NCBI GenBank assembly: GCA_012960035.1
Contig: DUBZ01000112.1
Location: forward strand, 135,518 to 199,517
DNA from: Myxococcales bacterium
Lineage (GTDB): Bacteria > Myxococcota_A > UBA9160 > UBA4427
Direction of reading: 5' to 3'
Length of the DNA: 64,000 nucleotides
Of this stretch, positions 41,571-50,073 are shown piece by piece; positions within the stretch are counted from its first letter, which is position 1, and each line of letters begins with the position of its first letter. A program made the translations under genes and the position numbers. Below the pieces are notes generated by a model, which saw only the letters and a list, made by a program, of their open reading frames with translations, searched no databases and was not told the DNA's origin.

Positions 41571-43187
41571 TTGGAACTTCATTACGCCACGCTGTGGGAA
41601 GCACTAAGCGACGAAATCGGAGATCGCGACGCGATCGTTCATGGCAGCCAACGACGCACTTGGAGCGAATATGAAACGCGCGCGGCTCGTCTGGCGTCTG
41701 CGTTTCTCGACGCGGGACTCGGCGCCGACTCCAAGATCGGAATGTACCTCTACAACGGCAACGAATACCTCGAGACCCAGTTCGCGGGGATGAAGATTCG
41801 CGGCGTCCCGATCAACGTCAACTACCGCTATCTCGACGACGAGCTCTTTTACTTGCTAGACAATTCTGACGCCGAGGCTCTGGTCTTTCATACCAGCCTC
41901 GGTGATCGCGTTGCCCGGGTGATGGAGCGTGCGAATAAGGTTCGCCTCTGGATCGAAGTCGACGACGGTGGAGAATCGATTCCCGGTGCGGTGCAGTACG
42001 AATCACTGATCGAAGGACAGGACCCCGCGAAGCGCATCACCCGATCCCCGAACGACCTCTACATGCTTTACACGGGTGGCACGACCGGCATGCCCAAGGG
42101 TGTGATGTACGACATCGGCGGCATGTTGCAGGGCTTGCTCACCGCGGCGTTTCCGCCGATGGGGCTCGCCGTTCCCGAAATAGACGACATCCCCAAGGTT
42201 TCCCGAAAGCTCCACGACGACGGCTTGGCTCCGGTATCGATACCCGCCTGTCCTTTGATGCACGGGACGGGGATGTGGCTCGGTGCGTTCGTGCCTCACC
42301 TCGCTGGCGCAACGGTGGTCACGTTGCCGCATCGCTCCTTTGATGCCCATGAACTCTGGCAGACGGTTGAACGAGAAAAGTCGACCCACATCGTGATCGT
42401 GGGGGACGCATTTGCGAAGCCGATGATCCGCGCCCTCGAAGAGGCCAAGGCCGACGGCCGCGCCTACGATCCGACGAGCGTGCGCATGATCTTGTCTTCC
42501 GGCGTCATGTGGACCTCGGAAGTGAAACAGCAGCTGCTCGAATGGCACGAGTTTGTCTTGATCGATGCGATGGGCTCAACCGAGGGCAGCATGGGGACCC
42601 AGATCACTGTGCGAGGCACCTCTCCAGAAACCGCGAAATTCACAATGAACCCCACGACCAAGGTCTTCACCGAAGACGGGCGCGAAGTGGTGCCCGGCAG
42701 CGGCGAGACCGGCATGGTCGCCGCCGGAGGCAGCGTACCGCGGGGCTATTTCAAGGACGAAGCGAAATCCGAAGCCACATTCAAAACCATCGACGGCGTT
42801 CGTTATTCGTTCCCGGGCGACTGGGCGCTGGTCGAAGCGGACGGCAGCCTTACGCTGCTCGGCCGCGGATCGAACTGCATCAACACCGCCGGCGAAAAAG
42901 TGTATCCGGAAGAAGTCGAAGAGGCGGTAAAGCGTCATCCTGCCGTCCTCGACTGTTTGGTCGTCGGCATCGACGACGAAAAGTTTGGACAGCGCGTGAC
43001 TGGCGTGGCGTCGCTGGTCACCGGCAAGAGTGTGACTGGTGAAGAGGTCCGCGAATTCTTGCGCGACAAGATCGCCGCCTACAAGATGCCGAAGCAACTC
43101 TTTGTCGCGGAGACCGTAAAGCGGGCCCCGAACGGCAAAGCCGATTACAAGTGGGCGCGGGAAACGATCGAAGAGGCGCTCGGCTAG
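41571..43187 (+). CDS. Acyl-CoA synthetase (AMP-binding, FadD-type)
   Basis: A 538-aa ANL-superfamily ligase: P-loop LYMLYTGGTTGMPKGVMYD near residue 172, LIDAMGSTEGSMGTQIT for the adenine site, FPGDWALVEADGSLTLLGR with the hinge Asp, GSNCINTAGEKVYPEEVEEA and APNGKADYKWAR carrying the catalytic Lys. The hydrophobic pocket region (ACPLMHGTGMWLGAFVPHLA) is like FadD3/FadD-type ligases for bulky or ring-derived acids rather than straight-chain ones. The start is TTG 41571 because homologues begin M-E-L-x-Y-A-T-x-W-E; an in-frame TTG at 41547 is an alternative. It would activate a carboxylate to its CoA thioester. Confidence 0.9.
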   Translation: MELHYATLWEALSDEIGDRDAIVHGSQRRTWSEYETRAARLASAFLDAGLGADSKIGMYLYNGNEYLETQFAGMKIRGVPINVNYRYLDDELFYLLDNSDAEALVFHTSLGDRVARVMERANKVRLWIEVDDGGESIPGAVQYESLIEGQDPAKRITRSPNDLYMLYTGGTTGMPKGVMYDIGGMLQGLLTAAFPPMGLAVPEIDDIPKVSRKLHDDGLAPVSIPACPLMHGTGMWLGAFVPHLAGATVVTLPHRSFDAHELWQTVEREKSTHIVIVGDAFAKPMIRALEEAKADGRAYDPTSVRMILSSGVMWTSEVKQQLLEWHEFVLIDAMGSTEGSMGTQITVRGTSPETAKFTMNPTTKVFTEDGREVVPGSGETGMVAAGGSVPRGYFKDEAKSEATFKTIDGVRYSFPGDWALVEADGSLTLLGRGSNCINTAGEKVYPEEVEEAVKRHPAVLDCLVVGIDDEKFGQRVTGVASLVTGKSVTGEEVREFLRDKIAAYKMPKQLFVAETVKRAPNGKADYKWARETIEEALG

Positions 43188-43192
43188 GCGCG

Positions 43193-43245
43193 CTTAGGTA
43201 GGCGCTACCGGCCCGACTAACCGCCTACGGGCCTCAGAGCCTAAG
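43193..43245. repeat. Nested inverted repeat between convergent genes
   Basis: CTTAGG (43193-43198) pairs with CCTAAG (43240-43245), and directly inside TAGGCG (43199-43204) pairs with CGCCTA (43222-43227). A 12-nt bulge lies on the right arm. It sits between the stop of the acyl-CoA synthetase and the stop of the amidohydrolase, where a two-way terminator would be expected. No T-run is present. Confidence 0.45.
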
Positions 43246-44995
43246 GGCGACGGCCCTGCTCACCCCGCATCAACTTGCCGGGCAACGCTCCTGTGGCTTC
43301 GCCGTTTTCGAAGATCACCTGCCCCGACGCGATCGTCGTCTTATATCCAGAAGCCCCTTGAACCAGTCGTCGTCCATTCGCGGGAAAGTCGTATCTGACT
43401 TCGGGTGCGGTCAACGTGAGGTTGTCGAAGTCAATCACGTTGACGTCGGCCTTCATGCCGGGGGCCAGAACGCCGCGATCGTGGAGGCCGTACTGCTTGG
43501 CGGTTTCATAGGTTTGGCTGCGAACCGCAAATTCGAGCGGGATGCGCTCGCCGCGAGATCGGTCCCGCACCCAATGCATCAGCATGTAGGTCGGTGTCGA
43601 GGCGTCGCAGATCGCGCCGCAATGCGCTCCGCCGTCGGCAAGCGACAACCCCGTCGACGGGTTCATCATGGTCTCGCGAATCGCGTCGAAGCTACCCGTC
43701 GCGTACCCGAACAGCGGGAAGTAGAGAAGCCCGCGCCCGTTGAGGTCCATCAAGGCGTCATAGATCAGCTCGGCTTCGGTCTTCCCTGTTGCGCTCGCGC
43801 GTCCGGCGATCGACTCGCTCGGGTCAGGCTCGTATTCGTGACCGTTCCCCATCGCGAACATCTTGAAGGTACTCGCCACCAAAAACTGAACCATCGCCGG
43901 TGGGATCGGAGCGTCCTTCGGCAAGCCGTCGGTGCGAACCGTGCCATCGCCGATGAGCACCGCCTTCACTTCGGGCTTACGAAGCTCACGCAGCCGTTCC
44001 TCGATCGGGAGGCGCGACAACTTCACATACACCGGGTGTCCGAGGAAGGGATGGATCGTGGTCTCCCAGCCCATCATCACGCTCACGGGTCGACCCGAAA
44101 ACTGTCCGCGCAAATTGTGGATGCCTTCTGCGCGGCATTCGTCCAAGAGGCGAAGGTCTTCCTTGTAGAGGTCCGGGTTTTCGTCGATCTGCTGCAAGTT
44201 GAAGGTCACCATGCGACCGGTCGTCTTTGCAAGCTCCTTCATCCACGGAAATTCTTTCGGAACATCGCGGTGGGTCAGACTCATTTGAATGACACCGGTG
44301 CCGAGGTCGCCCAACGCCTGACCGATCCCAAAGAGTTCTTCGCGTCCCGCGAACGTACCTGGGACCGGCACGCCCTTGAGTGTGTTGTGCATCTCGGTGC
44401 GTGACGTAGAAAATCCGAGGGCACCCGCGCTAATCGCCTCTCTCACGATCTGCGACATTCTTGTGATGTCATCCGCCGTGGCTTCTTCGTTGTCGATCCC
44501 GCGCTGTCCCATCACATAAGCGCGCAAAGCACAGTGGGGAACCTGAACACCGTAGTCGATCACGTGGGGACGTCGTTCAAGCGCGTCCATGAATTCGGGG
44601 AACGTTTCCCATTCCCACTCGATGCCTTCGTGCATTGCAGCACCGGGAATGTCTTCGACAGCTTCCATGAGTTCGATCAACTCATTGCGAAGCCCTTCGA
44701 GGACCGGCGCAAAGCCAACGCCACAGTTCCCCATCACGACGCTCGTAACCCCGTGCTGAGTTGAAGGAGACAGGTAGGGATCCCATGTCGCCTGGGCGTC
44801 ATAGTGGGTATGGATATCGACGAAGCCCGGCGTGACGATATGCCCTTCGGCATCGATTTCGCGATGCGCCGCACCAACCTCGGGGCCAATTTCGGCGATC
44901 ACGCCGTCGCGGATCGCAATGTCGACCCGCTGCGGCGCGCTCCCAGTTCCGTCGACGACCGAACCGTTCTTGATGACGAGATCGTGCTTGTCCAT
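43241..44995 (-). CDS. N-acyl-D-amino-acid deacylase-type amidohydrolase
   Basis: A 584-aa metal-dependent amidohydrolase: start DLVIKNGSVVDGTGSAPQRV, metal motif GFVDIHTHYDAQATWDPYLS (His62, His64), TSVVMGNCGVGFAPV, GALGFSTSRTEMHNTLKGVP, MVTFNLQQIDE, and LADGGAHCGAICDASTPTYM with the late metal His/Asp. The C-terminus GVLAPGMKADVNVIDFDNLT closes the small beta-domain. This is the D-aminoacylase/dihydroorotase-like subgroup; many of its members in lipid loci have unknown substrates. GGAGACC precedes the ATG by nine bases. It is complete. Confidence 0.88.
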   Translation of the reverse strand: MDKHDLVIKNGSVVDGTGSAPQRVDIAIRDGVIAEIGPEVGAAHREIDAEGHIVTPGFVDIHTHYDAQATWDPYLSPSTQHGVTSVVMGNCGVGFAPVLEGLRNELIELMEAVEDIPGAAMHEGIEWEWETFPEFMDALERRPHVIDYGVQVPHCALRAYVMGQRGIDNEEATADDITRMSQIVREAISAGALGFSTSRTEMHNTLKGVPVPGTFAGREELFGIGQALGDLGTGVIQMSLTHRDVPKEFPWMKELAKTTGRMVTFNLQQIDENPDLYKEDLRLLDECRAEGIHNLRGQFSGRPVSVMMGWETTIHPFLGHPVYVKLSRLPIEERLRELRKPEVKAVLIGDGTVRTDGLPKDAPIPPAMVQFLVASTFKMFAMGNGHEYEPDPSESIAGRASATGKTEAELIYDALMDLNGRGLLYFPLFGYATGSFDAIRETMMNPSTGLSLADGGAHCGAICDASTPTYMLMHWVRDRSRGERIPLEFAVRSQTYETAKQYGLHDRGVLAPGMKADVNVIDFDNLTLTAPEVRYDFPANGRRLVQGASGYKTTIASGQVIFENGEATGALPGKLMRGEQGRRP

Positions 44996-45234
44996 AAATG
45001 AGGTCTCCTGCTCGAACGAGATCTGCGGCGAATCACGCGTCTCTTCCAGCGGGGTTCAGTATGCCGCGTATGTCCCGCGAAGCGAACCCATTCGAGTGGC
45101 CCGAAACGCAGCAGATTCGCTCACAATTCGTCCTTCATCCAATCCACAAAGGCCCAAATCCGAGGCCGGCACGACAAGCTTTCGCAGCAGCTCCAGCGTT
45201 GTTGCACGCCAACGGGCCACCAACGGGAACATGA

Positions 45235-45450
45235 AGCAGCCACCCAATCGATGGCGATTCACTCGGAGCAGACTACGACCGCCAGGGTCGAGTCGATGCA
45301 TCGGTATTCGAGTCACTTCGCGTTGACCTCGAAGCCGACTACTACATCTGTGGGCCAGTGCGCTTCATGTACGACATCGCGCTCACACTCGAACAACGCG
45401 GAGTATCCTCTTCCGCGATACACACGGAGAGTTTCGGCCCGGTTGCCTAG
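45235..45450 (+). pseudogene. Flavin/ferredoxin-type reductase, C-terminal fragment
   Basis: On the plus strand a frame that ends at TAG 45448-45450 reads SSHPIDGDSLGADYDRQGRV, DASVFESLRVDLEADYYICG, PVRFMYDIALTLEQRGVSSS and IHTESFGPVA. The G-x-V-D ... A-D-Y-Y-I-C-G-P-x-x-F-M element and the H-x-E-x-F-G-P tail are the NAD-binding end of flavohaemoglobin and phthalate-dioxygenase-reductase-like proteins. An in-frame TGA at 45232 and unrelated sequence upstream show that the FAD and globin/ferredoxin parts are lost. It ends 4 bp from the helicase 3' end. Confidence 0.65.
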
Positions 45451-45454
45451 AGGC

Positions 45455-47110
45455 CTACGCCTTCGATTCCGCACGTTGAGCGCGGGGCGCGCCGTCCGAC
45501 CTGGCGCCCGCGCGCTTTGGCTTAGCGCCCTTCTTGAAGCCGCTCTTCTTCTTCGGGCCACTCTTCGCACCCTTCTTCCTGTAGCCCTTCTTCTTGAAGT
45601 TGCCGGGCTTGTCGTCGTCGCTACTGCTGCTCTTCGAGTAAGACTTGCGTCCCTTGTAGGGCCCCTTGGGCTTTGGGCGCGATGAGCGGTCGTCCGCATC
45701 ACGGTCGTATTTCGGGAGCTTGGACTTGACCTTCATTTCGAGGGACTGGTCACCCTGGGCGAGACGAATGGCTGCGGCGGCTAAAGTTGGCAAGTCAAAC
45801 CGGTCGTCTTCGAGCATCTCGAGTACGACCTTGTTGTACGGATCGAGGTTCTTGTCTTCGATGCTCTTGTAGAGCCGTTCTTTCAAGACGCGCACGCGCT
45901 TTTCGATAACTTTGCCGTAGCTCGGCAGTTCGAGCGACGGGATCGGCGAGTTGGTGAATCGCTGAATTTTCTTGAGCATCCAGCGCTCTTTGTTCGTTAC
46001 AAAGAGAATCGCGATTCCATCATTTCCCGCTCGACCGGTTCGTCCGATGCGGTGCACATACGACTCGACGTCCATCGGGATGTCGAAGTTGAAGACATGG
46101 CTGATCCGATCGATGTCGAGGCCCCGCGCTGCAACATCCGTCGCAACGATGAGATCGATCTTGCCAGCTTTCAAACGTCGCACGGCTTGCTCGCGGGCGC
46201 TCTGGCTCATGTCGCCGTTCAACGCTTCGATCGAAAAACCGCGACCACTGAGTTGCGTGGCGAGATCGGTGCAGCCCGCCTTGGTGCGAACAAAAATGAT
46301 GCCCGCTTGAATCGTTTCGGTTTCAAGGATACGAGTCAGTGCGTCGAGTTTGTGGAGTCCCTTCACCAACCAATAGGACTGAGCAATATTGGGAAGCGTG
46401 AGTTCCTTGCGAGCCACGGAGATCCGCGCCGGGTTGTTGGTGTAGCGATCGGAAATCAGTTCGATCTCTCGCGGCATCGTCGCAGAGAAGAGCGCAAGCT
46501 GTCGGCTGTCGGGCGTGTGGCTCAAGATCCATTCGACGTCATCGATGAATCCCATGCGGAGCATTTCGTCTGCTTCGTCGAGAACCAGCAAGTCGAGTTC
46601 GCCGAGTTTGATCGTGCCACGGCGCATCAGGTCCATGACGCGCCCGGGCGTCCCGACAATGATCTGCGCACCGGCTTTTACTTCTTTGATCTGCGGCATG
46701 ATGGCTTGGCCGCCATACACGGCTGCGATTCGAACTCTGCCGAGCTTTGCAGAGTAGGTCTTGACGGCCTCCGCGACTTGCAGTGCGAGTTCACGCGTCG
46801 GCGCCAAAATCAGCGCTTGGACGGCACGTTTATTGGGATTGATGCGATGAAGCATCGGCAGAGCAAACGCTGCAGTCTTGCCTGTGCCGGTTTGCGCTTG
46901 GCCGATGAGGTCGCGGCCTTCGATTAACGGCGGAATGGTCTCGACCTGAATCGGAGTCGGCGTCTTGTAGTTGAGTTCAACAAGCTTCGAGAGAAGACGC
47001 GGATCGAGCCCAAGCTTTTCAAAGCCATTTGGCTCATTCGGCGGAATCGGCGTAGACGAAGTCGGTGCAACTTTGGTTGCAGAGGTAGCGCTGTCGATTT
47101 TATCGGACAC
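45455..47110 (-). CDS. DEAD-box RNA helicase (CsdA/DeaD-like)
   Basis: A 551-aa helicase with all core motifs: Q-motif PTPIQ, Walker A AQTGTGKT (72-79), PTRELA, GTPGR, DEAD (178-181), SAT, and domain 2 FVRTKAGCTDLATQL, ATDVAARGLDID and YVHRIGRTGRAG. After the core comes a DeaD-like segment (YKSIEDKNLDPYNKVVLEML). A lysine/serine/glycine-rich basic tail of about 80 residues (KSYSKSSSSDDDKPGNFKKK, KSGFKKGAKPKRAGARSDG) would bind RNA. It probably unwinds rRNA or mRNA structure, for example in cold. Start GTG 47110 has no strong Shine-Dalgarno, and the 338-bp upstream region holds no gene, so a long regulated leader is possible. Confidence 0.92.
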   Translation of the reverse strand: MSDKIDSATSATKVAPTSSTPIPPNEPNGFEKLGLDPRLLSKLVELNYKTPTPIQVETIPPLIEGRDLIGQAQTGTGKTAAFALPMLHRINPNKRAVQALILAPTRELALQVAEAVKTYSAKLGRVRIAAVYGGQAIMPQIKEVKAGAQIIVGTPGRVMDLMRRGTIKLGELDLLVLDEADEMLRMGFIDDVEWILSHTPDSRQLALFSATMPREIELISDRYTNNPARISVARKELTLPNIAQSYWLVKGLHKLDALTRILETETIQAGIIFVRTKAGCTDLATQLSGRGFSIEALNGDMSQSAREQAVRRLKAGKIDLIVATDVAARGLDIDRISHVFNFDIPMDVESYVHRIGRTGRAGNDGIAILFVTNKERWMLKKIQRFTNSPIPSLELPSYGKVIEKRVRVLKERLYKSIEDKNLDPYNKVVLEMLEDDRFDLPTLAAAAIRLAQGDQSLEMKVKSKLPKYDRDADDRSSRPKPKGPYKGRKSYSKSSSSDDDKPGNFKKKGYRKKGAKSGPKKKSGFKKGAKPKRAGARSDGAPRAQRAESKA

Positions 47111-47448
47111 GAAGGAATCTCATTTTTGGGCAGTGCTCAGTCAATGCTGAGGCCAATCGCGCGAAGCGGCGTCGGCGGGGTTTCATTCTATGCTCGGGTT
47201 CAGTTCGTGACGACCGATGTTGACGTCACATCAAGAATGAAACAGAAACGGAGGGACCTTCGCGGGACACATGGGCCGGAGAAGGCGCACCGGAGCATAC
47301 CCGATATCGATTGATGAGCTAGCGGCGCGGGGACTGCGCATCGCTTGCCGAAAAACGGACCTAAAACCGGTCCCAGAGGATCCCTACGGTGCCAACAGGC
47401 TAGGGGGAATACACCCTTTCGACCCGCCGACTCGAAGCGAGGGAGGCT
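47111..47448. other. Gene-free spacer upstream of the helicase
   Basis: I find no coding pattern on either strand in these 338 bp and no tRNA-like or riboswitch-like fold that I can support. It contains the promoter and any leader of the helicase (minus strand). Long leaders are common for DeaD/CsdA-type genes, but no specific element was identified. Confidence 0.5.
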
Positions 47449-47751
47449 TCAGCCGCCAAGTCGTCGAAAGACGTCCTCGGGTGTGTCGCTGGATCCTGTC
47501 TCACCGACAAATCCAGAAGCGCGATCGGCTAGCGCGTCGCAGGCCACAAGCGAGTCATCGAACCCGCGCACCAGCAGTTCGCGCGGATGAATTTTTCGCA
47601 GTGCAGCCTCGAGCTGTTGCACCGTCGGACACGCCGGTTCAACGCCTGCTTCTTTGCGCGCGAGTCGCAACCTATCGCGCGCCTCGATGCGAAACAAAGA
47701 CGTCTTCTCTTCAAGCGCTTCAGACAGTGCGTCAAATGCAGATGCGAACAT
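47449..47751 (-). CDS. Small acidic hypothetical protein
   Basis: About 100 aa, beginning MFASAFDALSEALEEKTSLF and continuing RIEARDRLRLARKEAGVEPA, CPTVQQLEAALRKIHPREL and LLVRGFDDSLVACDALADRA. The amphipathic helices and balanced charge look like a real protein, but no family is recognised. ATG 47751 lacks a Shine-Dalgarno, and the frame is open further upstream (to an ATG near 47800), so the start is uncertain. It runs in the same direction as the helicase downstream and is divergent from the crotonase at 47936. Confidence 0.4.
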   Translation of the reverse strand: MFASAFDALSEALEEKTSLFRIEARDRLRLARKEAGVEPACPTVQQLEAALRKIHPRELLVRGFDDSLVACDALADRASGFVGETGSSDTPEDVFRRLGG

Positions 47752-47935
47752 CGAGGCGCACGCAGATAACACCCTAGGTGTGTGCAATTGAGGGCATGAC
47801 ATGGAATACGACTCGCAAATCAACCGTTTAAGATCGGGCGGGGCACGGCGGGCGATGACGAACCGTGGGCGCGGACTAGACTCCAACTTCGAATCAAGTT
47901 GCATCGTTACGACGGCACAAGAGGAGTTCGAGACC

Positions 47936-48778
47936 ATGTCCGAAGCACGTTCCAAACCCGTCGAGACGGGTACCGACGAGTTACTCGCCGAGATCGAATC
48001 GAATGTGGCCATCGTGACGCTCAATCGCCCGCATGCGCGCAACGCACTGTCCGACACACTGAGCCCCGCGCTTCGTCGACTCCTGCCTCGCTTGGCCGCA
48101 GATGCTGACGTTCGCGCACTGATGATCACCGGGGCAGGCAACGCGTTCTGCGCCGGCGGCGATATAAAGGGCATGGGGCCCAGCCAAAGCTCCGGCGCGA
48201 AGGCGGCACCTCGAACCAAAGAAGAAGTTGTCGCCGACCTCACCCAACGCCAAATCGCGATGACCGGGGCGCTCTACGCATTCCCCAAACCCACGCTTGC
48301 CGCGTTGCCGGGGCCTGCCGCCGGCGCGGGGTTGTCGATCGCCCTCGCTTGCGACCTGCGAATCGCCGCCGAGTCTGCCTTTGTCACAACGGGTTTTGGC
48401 AACATTGGTCTGTCCGGCGACTACGGCGCGAGTTTCTTTTTGACACAGCTTATTGGAACCGCGCGCGCAAGAGAGCTCTTCTTTAGTTCCGAGCGAGTGA
48501 GTGCGCAACGGTGCGAGCAACTCGGCATCGTCAATCGCGTGGTCGCAGACGACGTGCTCCGCCGCGCTGCACTCGCCTGGGCGCGTGAACTTGCCGCGGG
48601 GCCGACTGTTGCGTTCGGCTTCATGAAACAAAACCTCGACCGCGCAATGCGAACCGATCTCGAAACGTGCCTCGCACAGGAAGCGTTCGGCTTGGTCGAA
48701 TGCGCGGGCACTGCGGACCACAAAGAAGCAGTTCGGTCGTTCGTGGAAAAACGAAAGCCTACCTTCAACGGCAATTAG
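47936..48778 (+). CDS. Enoyl-CoA hydratase/isomerase (crotonase)
   Basis: A 280-aa crotonase: NVAIVTLNRPHARNALSDTL, ALMITGAGNAFCAGGDIKGM (first oxyanion region), LAALPGPAAGAGLSIALACD for the second and FGNIGLSGDYGASFFLTQLI. In the last segment Asp replaces the more common Glu. The loop GPSQSSGAKAAPRTKEEV is typical of the 2-(1,2-epoxy-1,2-dihydrophenyl)acetyl-CoA isomerase-like subgroup. AAGAGGAG precedes ATG 47936 at 11 bases. It is complete and followed 43 bp later by the Gfo/Idh/MocA gene. Confidence 0.9.
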   Translation: MSEARSKPVETGTDELLAEIESNVAIVTLNRPHARNALSDTLSPALRRLLPRLAADADVRALMITGAGNAFCAGGDIKGMGPSQSSGAKAAPRTKEEVVADLTQRQIAMTGALYAFPKPTLAALPGPAAGAGLSIALACDLRIAAESAFVTTGFGNIGLSGDYGASFFLTQLIGTARARELFFSSERVSAQRCEQLGIVNRVVADDVLRRAALAWARELAAGPTVAFGFMKQNLDRAMRTDLETCLAQEAFGLVECAGTADHKEAVRSFVEKRKPTFNGN

Positions 48779-48821
48779 ACATCGCTTCAGTACGCGGCGC
48801 ACTCGAAAAGGATCCACTGAA

Positions 48822-49886
48822 ATGAGTCGATCGCTCCGCTACGCCATTGTGGGCGCAGGCATGATGGGTCACGAGCACATCCGAAACCTCGAACTCGTCG
48901 AGGGAGCCGAGGTGGTTGCGATCGCCGACCCACACAGTGAATCGCGGTGGTGGTCGCAACAGGTTTCGAAGCACGAGCTTGCGGAGTTCACCGATGTCGA
49001 AAGCCTGCTCGCCGGGGCGTCTATCGACGCGGTCATCGTGGCCAGCCCAAACCACACGCACCGGGAAGTTCTAACGCCCCTGTTTGACACAGACCTAGCG
49101 ATCTTCTGCGAAAAGCCTCTGTGTACGACGCTTGAAGACGCGCGCTGGGTTGCGGATCGAGCAGCCAATCATCGCGGTCTCTTTTGGGTCGGAATGGAAT
49201 ACCGCTACATGGCGCCGGTTGCACGCCTCATCGATGAAGTGCACGGCGGTGCAATCGGCACCCTGCGCATGCTCGCGATTCGCGAACATCGGTATCCCTT
49301 CCTGCCCAAAGTAAACAACTGGAATCGATTCTCTCGAAACAGCGGCGGCACCTTCGTTGAAAAATGCTGTCACTTCTTCGACTTGATGAGACTCGTGACC
49401 CGCGATGAACCCGCCCTCGTCTATGCGTCGGCAGCACAAGATCTAAACCACCTCGACGAAACCTACGCCGGGGAAACGCCTGACATCCTCGACAACGGCT
49501 TTGTCACCATAGACTTCGAACGCGGCTCGCGCGCGCTGCTCGATCTGTGCATGTTCGCTGAAGCTTCAGAGAACGAACAAGAGATCGTAGCCACCGGTGA
49601 TCTAGGCAAAATTGAAGCATCGGTTCCCGATGGACGCGTTGTCGTGGGAACCCGGTCGCCGAGAAAACTCGAAAGCGAAGTCCTCGCAATCGATCCAACG
49701 GTGCTTGCTGCCGGTGCGCACTTCGGTTCCACTTTTGTGGAACACCGGGAGTTCATTCGAGCCGTTGAACAAGACTTGCCAGCAAGTGTCACCGCAGAAG
49801 ACGGGCTGCGGGCGGTTGCGATAGGGGTGGCGGCGGAACGGTCGGCGGTGGCGCGTGAGCCGATTGCGATGGGTTCGCTTCTTTAG
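48822..49886 (+). CDS. Gfo/Idh/MocA-family oxidoreductase
   Basis: A 354-aa NAD(P)-dependent oxidoreductase: N-terminal Rossmann RYAIVGAGMMGHEHIRNLEL, SIDAVIVASPNHTHREVL, IFCEKPLCTTLEDARWVADR (the conserved E-K-P with catalytic Lys), then VGMEYRYMAPVARLIDEVHG and GGTFVEKCCHFFDLMRLVTR, which holds the H-x-x-D pair of the catalytic set. The substrate is probably a sugar, inositol or related polyol. It starts at ATG 48822 after AAAAGGATCCACTGAA. Remnants of an FkbM gene begin directly after its stop, which suggests an earlier glycan gene cluster here. Confidence 0.9.
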   Translation: MSRSLRYAIVGAGMMGHEHIRNLELVEGAEVVAIADPHSESRWWSQQVSKHELAEFTDVESLLAGASIDAVIVASPNHTHREVLTPLFDTDLAIFCEKPLCTTLEDARWVADRAANHRGLFWVGMEYRYMAPVARLIDEVHGGAIGTLRMLAIREHRYPFLPKVNNWNRFSRNSGGTFVEKCCHFFDLMRLVTRDEPALVYASAAQDLNHLDETYAGETPDILDNGFVTIDFERGSRALLDLCMFAEASENEQEIVATGDLGKIEASVPDGRVVVGTRSPRKLESEVLAIDPTVLAAGAHFGSTFVEHREFIRAVEQDLPASVTAEDGLRAVAIGVAAERSAVAREPIAMGSLL

Positions 49887-49890
49887 AGAG

Positions 49891-50060
49891 GACACCCTCG
49901 CCGAGCAGAGCCGTTACTCCCCGTTCGACGAAGAGCTGATCATCCGAGATTTCTTTCAGGATCGGAAAGGTGGCTTCTTTGTTGACGTCGGGTGCGCTTG
50001 GCCAGGTAAGGCGAACAACACCTACTGGATCGCGAAGGCATCAAGAAGATCGATCTCTTG
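49891..50060 (+). pseudogene. FkbM-type methyltransferase, N-terminal fragment with internal deletion
   Basis: DTLAEQSRYSPFDEELIIRD, FFQDRKGGFFVDVGCAWPGK and ANNTYWIAK is the start of a FkbM methyltransferase, including motif I (F-V-D-V-G). From 50034 a shifted frame gives EGIKKIDLLAPHP, matching the later E-G-I-x-K-I-D-L-L segment of the same family, so about 80 codons are missing between. The fragment runs into the 3' end of the arylsulfatase on the opposite strand (50074). No start codon with a Shine-Dalgarno is seen; the upstream end is also lost or fused to the preceding gene. Confidence 0.6.
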
Positions 50061-50073
50061 GCGCCCCACCCTC

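Noticed and set aside
45056-45316. Minus-strand open frame in the helicase-amidohydrolase gap
   Set aside because: The plus strand in the same place gives a clear flavin-reductase tail, so the minus frame is its shadow.
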